A stretch of 7,801 nt of DNA. Source: Bryobacteraceae bacterium. GTDB taxonomy: Bacteria; Acidobacteriota; Terriglobia; Bryobacterales; Bryobacteraceae. The stretch covers positions 1-7,801 of the forward strand of contig JASHQT010000487.1 in the NCBI GenBank assembly GCA_030039005.1, given 5' to 3'. The position numbers and the translations under genes were made by a program. Each line of letters begins with the position of its first letter. The first letter of the stretch is position 1. Below, one piece after another: positions 1-6,721 of this stretch. The notes below the pieces were generated by a model. The model saw nothing but the letters and a program-made list of their open reading frames with translations. It was not told where the DNA came from and did no database searches.

Positions 1-2395
1 TGGTTCGCCCCAACTCCCGCACGTCGGCGAGCTGCACCCCGGTCAGCAACGCCAGCGCCTGTCGCGCTTCGAGCGGCCTGCGGATGGAAACGTGGCTCAC
101 CGGCAACTGGTCCACGTGCTCCTTCAAACGCGCCAACTGGAAGGCGATGGATCGCGGATTGGCTTCGTCCACCAGCAGCAGATCCAGCACCAGGTCGGTC
201 TGGAGCGACGTAAGATAGCGCGAGCGATACGTGATCGAGCTGTCGGCCATTTCCAGAATCGCTTCCAGCGCGCCGGCGCTGGGCGAGTCCGATTCCAGGC
301 CGTGCCGCAGCAGGGACGTCATTTGCGCGGCGCGCTCCAGCCTTCGCCCGATATCCAGGAAGCGCCAGCCGTCGCCGCGCGTCATGCTCTCCATCACCAA
401 GCCGCCGAAGGCCGAGAGCGTGACGATGGCGTGGTTCAAGCGATCCTGCGCGGCGCTGATGCGAAATTCGTCCGCGGGAGGCCGCGCGGAGAATTGCTGG
501 TCGAGCTGGTTCAAGATAAGCCAGGCATCCACGGAAATGCGGTCGCGCAGCAGCGCCGCCACGCGTCGCACTTGATGGATGCTCCAAACCAGGCCGTTGG
601 AGAAGGCCGGGTCATAAATCATCGCGAGCACTTCCTGTTCTGCAGTGGCCGGCTTCTCGCCGGTCACGTAGCCGAGCGCGGCCAGGATTTCGAGTCCGGC
701 GTTCAAGCCGGCGGCGCGCGAAGAGTCCTCTTCCTGAAAAAAGCGCGCGAGGATGGCGCGGGTGATCCGCACCGCTGCCTCCACGCGCTCGGTGTAGCGG
801 CCCAGCCACAACAGATTGTCGGCAACGCGGCTCGATAGATCGAAAGTAGCGCGGCTGACGTCGAGCGGATGCGTCGCGGGCCGCAGCAGCGTGAACGGAG
901 GCGCGGGGCCATCGCCCAGCACCCACGTGTCCTTGCTGCCTCCACCGCGCTGGATGGAAACCACCATGCTGTCGAGCGAAGTAGAGACGCGCGTGAGCCC
1001 GCCGGGCATGACGGCATAGCTCGATCCCGCAGCCACCGCATAGACGCGCACCACCATGTGGCGCGGGTGTAGCGGACTGTCACTCGGAGCATCCGCCCAT
1101 ACCGGAACGGTGGAAAGTGCGACGCGCTCCTGCGCCACGTAGCGCTCAGGTTCGGCGCGAACCTTGTCCAGCAGGGTCGCGCGCTCTTTTTCGCTGAGCG
1201 CCGAGCCGAAGATGGGGTCGCCGCGCGTGCCCGGGAACGTGGGCTTGAGCACCAGCTCGCCGAGGTGATCGAGCACGTAGGCGAGCGGTTCCTTTTGCCC
1301 GCACCACCAGGTGGCGACGGTCGGAATTTTCAGATCCTCATTGAGCAGCAGCCGGCTGAGGCTGGGGAGAAACGCGGCGTAAGCGGGCGATTCGGCCAAA
1401 CCCGATCCGAGCGCGTTGGCGATAGCGACGTGTCCCGAACGCACGGCCTGCACCAGGGCGGGAACGCCGAGCATGGAATCGGCCCGCAGCTCGAGCGGAT
1501 CGCAGAACTGATCGTCCTGGCGCCGCACGATCACGTCCACGGGAAGCAGACCGCCCAGCGTCTTGAGGAAAACGCGGTTGTCGCGCACCGTGAGATCGCC
1601 GCCCTCTACCAGCGTGTAGCCCAAATAGCGGGCAAGAAACGCGTGCTCGAAGTAGGTTTCGTTGTACGGACCCGGCGTGAGCAGCACGATGCGCGGATTC
1701 TCGCGGTGGGACGGCACCAGCCGTAGCAGCGCGTCACGATAGTTCTGGAAAAAATTGGCGAGCCTCCGCACGTGAGACGCGCGGAAGACGTCGGGCAGCA
1801 CGCGCGTGGTGACCAGGCGATTTTCGAGCGCATAGCCGGCGCCCGAAGGCGCTTGGGTGCGATCCGCCAGCACCCACCACTGGCCATCGGGCGAACGCGC
1901 AAGGTCCGCGGCGTACATGTGCAAGAACGTGCCGCCCGGAGGTTCGATGCCCCAGCAGGGGCGGAGAAAAGCCGGATTCGGAAAGACTAATTCGGCGGGG
2001 ATAATCTTCTCGCGCAACAGTCGCTGCGGCCCGTAAAGATCGGCCAGGATGCCGTTGAACAGGGTGGCGCGCTGGATCACCGCGGCTTCGATCAGTTTCC
2101 ATTCAGCCGGGTCCATCATCAGCGGCAGCGGATCGAGCGGCCAGGGGCGCGACGTGCTTTCCGGATCGCTGTAGACGTTGTAGGTGATCCCGTTGTCGTG
2201 GATTACGCGCTGGCCCTCGCGCCAGCGTCGGGCGAGGCCCTGGTGCGTCATCGAGCCGAGCGTGTCGGCCAGGGCGCGCCAGTGCGTACGGAGCTGCTTA
2301 TCGGGCGCGAGCATTTCATCGTAGAACCCGGGCGTGGCTTCATATGTCCAGACCGGATCGACGTGCCTCTGCGCGGCTGAGAGCTTGCGTGTCAT
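1..2395 (-). CDS. Circularly permuted type 2 ATP-grasp / alpha-E domain fusion protein (3' end beyond the window)
   Basis: I translated this frame through and found no stop from the ATG at 2395 to the left edge, giving 798 visible residues. Residues 1 to about 505 match the circularly permuted ATP-grasp family (former DUF404/DUF407). Landmarks are DRTQAPSGAGYALENR at 178-193, a TPGPYNETYFEH stretch around N245, a VxKPTFPGTRGD-like loop at K384, and GGGSKDTWVL around K488. From about residue 515 the alpha-E domain (former DUF403) begins, with its hallmark NLLWLGRYTERVE around W530 to R537; about 283 of its usual roughly 310 residues are visible. The start is fixed by an in-frame TGA directly before the ATG; I see no clear Shine-Dalgarno site. 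Family knowledge: the ATP-grasp fold is expected to join a carboxylate to an amine using ATP, and alpha-E is a helical partner of unknown role. Many bacteria keep these as two genes. It lies downstream of the transglutaminase-DUF2126 gene, a typical pairing. Cytoplasmic: no signal peptide or membrane segment. The substrate is unknown. Confidence 0.93.
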   Translation of the reverse strand, partial: MTRKLSAAQRHVDPVWTYEATPGFYDEMLAPDKQLRTHWRALADTLGSMTHQGLARRWREGQRVIHDNGITYNVYSDPESTSRPWPLDPLPLMMDPAEWKLIEAAVIQRATLFNGILADLYGPQRLLREKIIPAELVFPNPAFLRPCWGIEPPGGTFLHMYAADLARSPDGQWWVLADRTQAPSGAGYALENRLVTTRVLPDVFRASHVRRLANFFQNYRDALLRLVPSHRENPRIVLLTPGPYNETYFEHAFLARYLGYTLVEGGDLTVRDNRVFLKTLGGLLPVDVIVRRQDDQFCDPLELRADSMLGVPALVQAVRSGHVAIANALGSGLAESPAYAAFLPSLSRLLLNEDLKIPTVATWWCGQKEPLAYVLDHLGELVLKPTFPGTRGDPIFGSALSEKERATLLDKVRAEPERYVAQERVALSTVPVWADAPSDSPLHPRHMVVRVYAVAAGSSYAVMPGGLTRVSTSLDSMVVSIQRGGGSKDTWVLGDGPAPPFTLLRPATHPLDVSRATFDLSSRVADNLLWLGRYTERVEAAVRITRAILARFFQEEDSSRAAGLNAGLEILAALGYVTGEKPATAEQEVLAMIYDPAFSNGLVWSIHQVRRVAALLRDRISVDAWLILNQLDQQFSARPPADEFRISAAQDRLNHAIVTLSAFGGLVMESMTRGDGWRFLDIGRRLERAAQMTSLLRHGLESDSPSAGALEAILEMADSSITYRSRYLTSLQTDLVLDLLLVDEANPRSIAFQLARLKEHVDQLPVSHVSIRRPLEARQALALLTGVQLADVRELGRT

Positions 2396-2454
2396 TCAAA
2401 AATCGCCAAAACAGTAGAGTGTATCTTTGTAGTTTTGCACAAGGTCCGGCGCTT
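2396..2454. other. AT-richer leader upstream of the ATP-grasp/alpha-E gene
   Basis: This short spacer lies between the palindromic element and the ATP-grasp start and is visibly richer in A and T than its surroundings. On the minus strand it contains TTGTGC near 2440 and a weak TACACT-like hexamer, but the spacing (about 13 nt) is too short for a standard sigma-70 promoter, so I do not call one. The gene could be transcribed from here or by read-through from the transglutaminase gene. Confidence 0.3.
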
Positions 2455-2565
2455 CGTGGCGCACGCACCCTGGCGTGCCGCGTCCCCACTCATGGCGACG
2501 TAGGGACCTCTCTTTCACCGTGTTCGCAAGAGTGCGAACACGGCACGTTAAGAACGTGCGCCACG
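2455..2565. repeat. Nested palindromic intergenic element with 11-bp terminal inverted repeats
   Basis: The outer ends are a perfect 11-bp inverted repeat: CGTGGCGCACG at 2455-2465 and CGTGCGCCACG at 2555-2565. Inside lie further perfect inverted repeats: GCACGC/GCGTGC (2461-2466 and 2473-2478), CGTGCCG/CGGCACG (2474-2480 and 2541-2547), GTCCC/GGGAC (2482-2486 and 2503-2507), an 11-bp hairpin at 2518-2543, and GCACGTT/AACGTGC (2543-2549 and 2553-2559). Several share arms, so alternative folds compete. The element begins three bases past the transglutaminase stop codon and ends 59 bases before the ATP-grasp ATG. It holds no convincing gene. It may be a dispersed REP- or MITE-like element or a structured intercistronic RNA; copy number cannot be judged from one window. 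Confidence 0.6.
2518..2543. repeat. Perfect 11-bp stem, 4-nt loop hairpin inside the palindromic element
   Basis: CCGTGTTCGCA (2518-2528) is exactly complementary to TGCGAACACGG (2533-2543) around the loop AGAG. This is the most stable-looking hairpin in the window. No T run follows on either strand, so it is not a canonical intrinsic terminator. It could still slow RNA decay or transcription between the two large genes. Confidence 0.7.
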
Positions 2566-2568
2566 GCG

Positions 2569-5500
2569 TCATAACAGACCGTCCGCGCCGGTGGGCGCGG
2601 GGCGCCGCAAATCGAGCGTGAGCGGGAACTCGGGATTGGTTTCGGCGAGTGGAGTGCGCAGCGGCCCGGGCGTGTGCCCGAATGCAAAGAATCGCGCGGA
2701 ACGGCGCGCTTCGGCCTCGTTCGCATTTACCGGGAAGGTTTCGAAACTGCGGCCTCCCGGATGCGCGACGTGGTACGAGCAGCCGCCCACGGAACGTCCG
2801 GTCCAGGTGTCGAACACATCGAAGATCAGCGGCGCGTGCACGGGAATCGTAGGATGCAGGCAGGAGGGAGGCTGCCAGGCGCGGTAGCGCACGCCCGCCA
2901 CCCATTCGCCTTGAATGCCCGTGGAGTGCAGCGGCACGCGACGGCCGTTGCAGGCGATCAGATAGCGGCCCTCGATCAAGCCCGCCACCTTCACCTGCAG
3001 GCGCTCCACGGACGAATCCACATAGCGCGTCGTGCCGCCGGCGCTGCCCTCCTCGCCCAGCACGTACCACGGTTCGGTTGCCTGCCGAAGCTCGATATCG
3101 ATGCCCGAGTGATGCGCCTGTCCGAACACTGGGTAGCGGAACTCGAAATGCGGCGCGAACCATTCGGCTTCGAACGCATAGCCGGCATTGTTCAGATCGC
3201 TCAGCACGTCGCGGAAATCCTGTGCAATAAAATGCGGCAGCATGAACTGATCGTGCAGCCGCGTGCCCCAGTGAATCGGCCTCTGCGTGTAGGGCTCCTT
3301 CCAGAACCAGGAAATGAGGCCGCGCACCAGCAACTGCTGGGTCAGGCTCATGCGCGCGTGCGGCGGCATCTCGAATCCTCGCAATTCGAGCAGGCCCAGG
3401 CGGCCGGTGGCCGAATCGGGCGAAAACAGCTTGTCGATGCAGAACTCGGCGCGATGCGTGTTGCCGGCGACGTCCACCAGGATGTGGCGGAAGATGCGGT
3501 CCACCAGCCATGCGGGAACGGAGCCTTCTTCTGGCGTCGGAATCAGGCCGAACGCGATTTCGAGCTCATACAGGCTGTCAGCACGCGTTTCATCCACGCG
3601 CGGCGCCTGGCTGGTGGGGCCGATAAAGATGGTCGAAAAGGCGTATGAGAGCGCTGGATGATTCAGCCAGTAGCCGATCAGGCTGCGCAGCAGATCCGGA
3701 CGGCGCAGGAAGGGGCTGTCGGCAGCCGTGGGGCCGCCGAGCACGAAGTGATTGCCGCCGCCAGTGCCGGTGTGGCGGCCGTCCAGCATGAATTTTTCGG
3801 CGCTCAGTTTCGATTGGCGCGCGTCTTCGTACAGAGCCGTGGTATGGGAGACCAGTTCCTGCCAATTGGCCGCCGGATGCACGTTCACTTCGATGACTCC
3901 GGGATCGGGCGTCACTTTGATCTGGCGCAGGCGCGGGTCTTCAGGCGGCGGATAGCCTTCGATCACCACCGGCATTTCGAGATGCGCGGCCGTGTCTTCA
4001 ATGGCGGCGAGCAGATCGATGTAATCCTCGGCCACCAGGAGCGGCGGCATGAAGACGTGCAGGCGGCCATCGCGCGGCTCGACACACAGCGCCGTGCGCA
4101 CGATCCAGGGCGCGGATTCGCCTTCCTTGGGCTTGCGATCCCGCCCATTATTCAACGAAGCCGGCCTGCGCGATTGAAAGCGCGGAACGTCCGCGAGGGC
4201 GAAACGTGGCGGAATGGGCAACGGTGCGCGATTGACCATCGGGTCGACTGGATAATTCACCGGCGCTTCCGACGGCGCCACCCACGGCAGGCTGGGCAGC
4301 GGAAGGCGCAAACCGACGGGCGAATCGCCGGGCATCAGGAACAGGTGCTGGCCGCGCAGCATCCACAGGCCGGTCTGCCACTCGGGGCCGTTCTGTCCCG
4401 GGCCGCGCTGCAGCGGCAGCACGAACCCGGTGGGCTGGTCCAGGCCGCGCTCGAATACCTGGCGCAGGCGCTCGCGCTCGCCGGGATCGCTCAGCCGGTT
4501 GTCCACCGGATCGACGTTGACGGGAAGCTCGCGCTCCTTTTGCAAATAGTAGAGAGGATCTTCGAAAGCCGGATTGACGTAGTCGGAATCGACCCCCAAG
4601 CGCCGCGCCAGCGTCTCGGCGAAGTGTTGGGCTTCGAGCGGCCCGAAGTCCGTGGATAATCCTTCGTGGGCGAGCAGCGCGCGATTGTGCCACAGGGGAA
4701 CGCCGTCGGCCCGCCAATAGCAGGTGAGCGCCCAACGCGGCAGCGGCTCGCCCGGATACCATTTGCCCTGGCCGTAGTGCAGCAGGCCGCCCGGCGCGAA
4801 ACGCTTGCGCAGCCGGTCCAGGAGACGCTCGGCGAGCCGGCGCTTTTCGGGCCCGAGAGCGGCGGTGTTCCACTCGGCGCCGTCCATGTTGTCGATGGAA
4901 ACGAAGGTCGGTTCGCCGCCCATAGTCAGACGAATGTCGTTGGTGCAAATGTCCTGGTCGATGCGTCCTCCGAGCGCCTGGATGCGCTGCCACTGCGCCT
5001 CGGTATAGGGCAGCGTGACCCGAGGATCTTCATGAACGCGGGTCACCGCCATGTGATGCGAGAACTCGACCCCACAGTCATCCACCGAGCCGGTGATGGG
5101 CGCGGCAGACCCGGGTTCCGGCGTCGCGGCCAGCGGCAGGTGCCCTTCGCCGGCCAGCAGCCCCGACGTGGGGTCGAGGCCGATCCAGCCTGCGCCGGGT
5201 AGGTACACTTCGGTCCAGGCGTGCAGATCGGTGAAATCTTCATCGGGGCCGGGATGGCCTTGGAGCGGCTTCTGGTCCGGCTTCAACTGAATCAGATAAC
5301 CGGAGACGAAGCGCGCGGCGAGACCGAGATGCCGCAGGATTTCCACCAGCAGCCAAGCGCTGTCGCGGCAGGAGCCGCTGCATAGCGTGAGCGTTTCTTC
5401 GCTCGATTGCACGCCCGGCTGCATGCGAATCAGGTAGCTGATCTTGCGTTGCAAATCCTGGTTGAGATCTACCAGAAAATCCATCGAGCGGCGCTCGCGG

Positions 5501-5907
5501 AGATCGATGGTTTTGAGATACCCGCCGAGCCTGGGACCGGGCGGGCGAACCTGGCGGAACGGCGCGAGCTCGTGTTCGAGAGCGGGCTCGTAACAGAAAG
5601 GATAATTTTCCGCGTAGGGCTCTAGGAAAAAGTCGAACGGATTGATTACCGTCATTTCCGCGACCAGGTCGACGTCCACAGCAAAGTACTCGACAGGATT
5701 CGGGAATACGACGCGAGCGAGGAAGTTACTTTGTGGGTCCTGCTGCCAGTTGAGGAAGTGAGGCTTGGGTTCCACCTTCAGCGAATAGGCGGTGACGGGC
5801 GTGCGGCAATGCGGCGCCGGGCGGAGCCGGACGGTTTGGGGGGACAGGCGCACGAGCCGGTCGTAATGGTATGAGGTGCGGTGATGCAGCGCGACTCGTA
5901 TGGGCAT
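2569..5907 (-). CDS. Transglutaminase-like protein with C-terminal DUF2126 (putative amidoligase) region, 1112 aa
   Basis: Residues 1 to about 95 match the bacterial transglutaminase N-terminal domain (beta-rich, opening MPIRVALHHRTSYHYDR). A transglutaminase core follows at about 150-255, with the complete triad visible: Cys180 in GSCRD, His229 in DLHAW and Asp245 in GLDPTSG. From about residue 305 to the end the protein matches DUF2126, annotated as a putative amidoligase. Landmarks are MGGEPTF at 329-335, YGQGKWYPGE, and HTGTGGGNHF at 712-721. The last resembles the glycine-rich, His-containing nucleotide loop of glutamine-synthetase-like ligases (my inference). The length of about 1100 is normal for this fusion. 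The start is fixed by an in-frame TAA two codons upstream; no good Shine-Dalgarno site is seen. No signal peptide, so cytoplasmic. A TATAAT box lies about 70 nt upstream, and the ATP-grasp/alpha-E gene follows 173 nt downstream. Together they suggest a peptide-ligating or peptide-crosslinking pathway of unknown substrate. Confidence 0.94.
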   Translation of the reverse strand: MPIRVALHHRTSYHYDRLVRLSPQTVRLRPAPHCRTPVTAYSLKVEPKPHFLNWQQDPQSNFLARVVFPNPVEYFAVDVDLVAEMTVINPFDFFLEPYAENYPFCYEPALEHELAPFRQVRPPGPRLGGYLKTIDLRERRSMDFLVDLNQDLQRKISYLIRMQPGVQSSEETLTLCSGSCRDSAWLLVEILRHLGLAARFVSGYLIQLKPDQKPLQGHPGPDEDFTDLHAWTEVYLPGAGWIGLDPTSGLLAGEGHLPLAATPEPGSAAPITGSVDDCGVEFSHHMAVTRVHEDPRVTLPYTEAQWQRIQALGGRIDQDICTNDIRLTMGGEPTFVSIDNMDGAEWNTAALGPEKRRLAERLLDRLRKRFAPGGLLHYGQGKWYPGEPLPRWALTCYWRADGVPLWHNRALLAHEGLSTDFGPLEAQHFAETLARRLGVDSDYVNPAFEDPLYYLQKERELPVNVDPVDNRLSDPGERERLRQVFERGLDQPTGFVLPLQRGPGQNGPEWQTGLWMLRGQHLFLMPGDSPVGLRLPLPSLPWVAPSEAPVNYPVDPMVNRAPLPIPPRFALADVPRFQSRRPASLNNGRDRKPKEGESAPWIVRTALCVEPRDGRLHVFMPPLLVAEDYIDLLAAIEDTAAHLEMPVVIEGYPPPEDPRLRQIKVTPDPGVIEVNVHPAANWQELVSHTTALYEDARQSKLSAEKFMLDGRHTGTGGGNHFVLGGPTAADSPFLRRPDLLRSLIGYWLNHPALSYAFSTIFIGPTSQAPRVDETRADSLYELEIAFGLIPTPEEGSVPAWLVDRIFRHILVDVAGNTHRAEFCIDKLFSPDSATGRLGLLELRGFEMPPHARMSLTQQLLVRGLISWFWKEPYTQRPIHWGTRLHDQFMLPHFIAQDFRDVLSDLNNAGYAFEAEWFAPHFEFRYPVFGQAHHSGIDIELRQATEPWYVLGEEGSAGGTTRYVDSSVERLQVKVAGLIEGRYLIACNGRRVPLHSTGIQGEWVAGVRYRAWQPPSCLHPTIPVHAPLIFDVFDTWTGRSVGGCSYHVAHPGGRSFETFPVNANEAEARRSARFFAFGHTPGPLRTPLAETNPEFPLTLDLRRPAPTGADGLL

Positions 5908-5978
5908 GATGGCTTAAGACAGACAATGGTGGCGGACGGTGCCCAGAGCATCCACGAACCGGGGGGAGACTAGAAAAG

Positions 5979-5984
5979 ATTATA
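5979..5984 (-). promoter_or_regulatory. Probable -10 box (TATAAT) of the transglutaminase-DUF2126 transcript
   Basis: The minus strand reads TATAAT from 5984 to 5979, an exact -10 consensus in otherwise GC-rich DNA. Transcription would start near 5972 and give a leader of about 65 nt. A good -35 is not visible: at 16-17 bp spacing the hexamers are GGTCTT and CGGTCT, which overlap the preceding terminator. The call therefore rests on the -10 and its placement just past the terminator. Confidence 0.5.
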
Positions 5985-5996
5985 CCCTGCCGCACG

Positions 5997-6028
5997 AAAA
6001 AAGACCGCGCCCCCGCCGGCGCGGCCGG
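5997..6028 (-). terminator. Intrinsic terminator of the CBS-domain gene
   Basis: On the minus strand CCGCGCC (6024-6018) pairs perfectly with GGCGCGG (6011-6005) around a 6-nt loop. After two bases comes a run of six T (6002-5997). The GC-only 7-bp stem plus U tract is a standard rho-independent signal. It lies about 25 nt after the CBS gene stop and directly before the transglutaminase promoter candidate, separating the two transcripts. Confidence 0.8.
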
Positions 6029-6051
6029 TAGTGATTGGAATTGGCAGGTGA

Positions 6052-6537
6052 TTATTGCGCTACGGCGAGCACCCGGCCGATCTCGGGATGCTCGTAGATC
6101 GCTTTCATCGTATCGATGACGTCGGCGTAGGTCAGTTCGGCTTCGGGCTTTTCCTCGGCGAACAGGACGATGTCGTCCAGGCTGAGAATTCCCACCAGCA
6201 CGCCCTCATTGTCCACCACGGGCAGGCGCCGCACCTGCTGCGCGCGCATGGTGGTGAGAGCGGTATGAAGGTCATCCTGCGGTAGGCAGAAGAACACTTT
6301 GGGCAGGGCGACGTCCCGCACCAAGGTTTCGCCGGCCTTGGCGTTGCGGGTGCCCAGCGCGATCGCGATATCCCGGTCCGTGATCATGCCGATAGCTCGG
6401 CCATTTTCCACCACCGGGAGCGCGCCGCAGCCTTGCTCCCAAAAGATTTTTGCGACGGTCGCCAGATTCGTGTCGGGAGAGCAGAATCGGACGCCCCTTA
6501 CCATGACGGCTTCTACTTTGATGCCTTGGCCTTTCAT
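6052..6537 (-). CDS. Tandem CBS-domain protein, 161 aa
   Basis: The protein is essentially one Bateman module. CBS1 spans about residues 9-65 and CBS2 about 75-128, followed by a charged tail of about 33 residues ending in AVAQ. Each repeat carries the usual nucleotide-site signature G-h-x-S/T-x-x-D: G50-M-I-T53-D-R-D56 and G116-I-L-S119-L-D-D122. Such pairs commonly bind adenine nucleotides and sense energy state; the ligand here is not established. There is no fused output domain, signal peptide or membrane segment, so it would be a stand-alone cytoplasmic regulator with an unknown partner. The start is supported by AAAGGA (6550-6545) seven bases before the ATG. It sits between a cytochrome operon and the transglutaminase gene but appears to be its own transcript: a sigma-54-like promoter candidate lies upstream and a strong terminator downstream. 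Confidence 0.92.
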   Translation of the reverse strand: MKGQGIKVEAVMVRGVRFCSPDTNLATVAKIFWEQGCGALPVVENGRAIGMITDRDIAIALGTRNAKAGETLVRDVALPKVFFCLPQDDLHTALTTMRAQQVRRLPVVDNEGVLVGILSLDDIVLFAEEKPEAELTYADVIDTMKAIYEHPEIGRVLAVAQ

Positions 6538-6544
6538 TGTCAGA

Positions 6545-6550
6545 TCCTTT
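6545..6550 (-). promoter_or_regulatory. Shine-Dalgarno site of the CBS-domain gene
   Basis: AAAGGA on the minus strand is separated by seven bases from the ATG at 6537. This supports that start codon. Confidence 0.7.
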
Positions 6551-6569
6551 CTGGGTTTCAGGTCCTCGA

Positions 6570-6598
6570 TGGATTCGACCCACGAGGGTAAGAATCCA
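6570..6598 (-). ncRNA. Leader stem-loop upstream of the CBS-domain gene (cis-acting candidate)
   Basis: On the minus strand TGGATTC (6598-6592) pairs exactly with GAATCCA (6576-6570). Above a small 2-by-1 internal loop, ACCC (6589-6586) pairs with GGGT (6581-6578) closed by a four-base loop TCGT. That makes 11 base pairs in 29 nt. It lies 32 nt before the start codon and does not cover the ribosome-binding site. It may stabilise the 5' end of the mRNA or bind a regulator. It matches no riboswitch class I recognise. Confidence 0.4.
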
Positions 6599-6609
6599 CC
6601 TTTAGTACC

Positions 6610-6625
6610 TGCAAATGACCGCCCA
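6610..6625 (-). promoter_or_regulatory. Sigma-54 (-24/-12) type promoter candidate for the CBS-domain gene
   Basis: The minus strand reads TGGGCGGTCATTTGCA from 6625 to 6610. Against the RpoN consensus TGGCACG-N4-TTGCW it keeps the invariant GG and GC exactly ten bases apart and the full TTGCA half. Only the CAC part of the -24 half differs. The predicted start is near 6599, giving a leader of about 62 nt. Sigma-54 promoters need an enhancer-binding activator; no activator gene or clear upstream binding repeat is visible here. Confidence 0.4.
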
Positions 6626-6677
6626 ATACCAGGCCAAAAGTTTCAAGCAACGCGCGCCACTACGTAAGGACACTGAG

Positions 6678-6698
6678 GCGCTTCGCGCAGCCTTGCGC
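6678..6698 (-). other. GC-rich inverted repeats after the cytochrome operon (possible weak terminator)
   Basis: Downstream of the last cytochrome stop, the minus strand carries GCGCA-AGGC-TGCGC (6698-6685) and an overlapping GCGC-GAA-GCGC (6688-6678). These two small hairpins share an arm. No T run follows, so an intrinsic terminator is not proven. Transcription may end here by another route or read through toward the CBS gene. Confidence 0.25.
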
Positions 6699-6721
6699 TA
6701 CTTAACGCATACTCGTGCGGG

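Noticed and set aside
92..838. Plus-strand open frame of 248 codons
   Set aside because: Antisense to the alpha-E domain, whose motifs are clear on the minus strand.
2396..2450. Sigma-70 promoter for the ATP-grasp/alpha-E gene
   Set aside because: TTGTGC and TACACT are present but only about 13 bases apart, too close for a normal promoter, and no other pair fits.
2396..3511. Minus-strand open frame of 371 codons running across the intergenic element
   Set aside because: It overlaps the transglutaminase-DUF2126 gene in another frame, and its Arg-rich sequence looks like a shadow. It would end at the TGA next to the ATP-grasp ATG, with no sign of its own ribosome site.
2674..3648. Plus-strand open frame of 324 codons
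   Set aside because: It lies wholly antisense to the DUF2126 region, has the Arg/Ala/His-rich composition of a frame opposite GC-rich coding DNA, and matches no family I recognise.
3658..4659. Plus-strand open frame of 333 codons
   Set aside because: It is also antisense inside the same gene. Length alone is expected in GC-rich DNA where the real strand avoids certain codons.
6571..6590. tRNA T-arm-like string (GGGTCGAATCC on the minus strand)
   Set aside because: It differs from the consensus at a key base, and there is no acceptor, D or anticodon arm around it. The pairing is better explained by the leader stem-loop.
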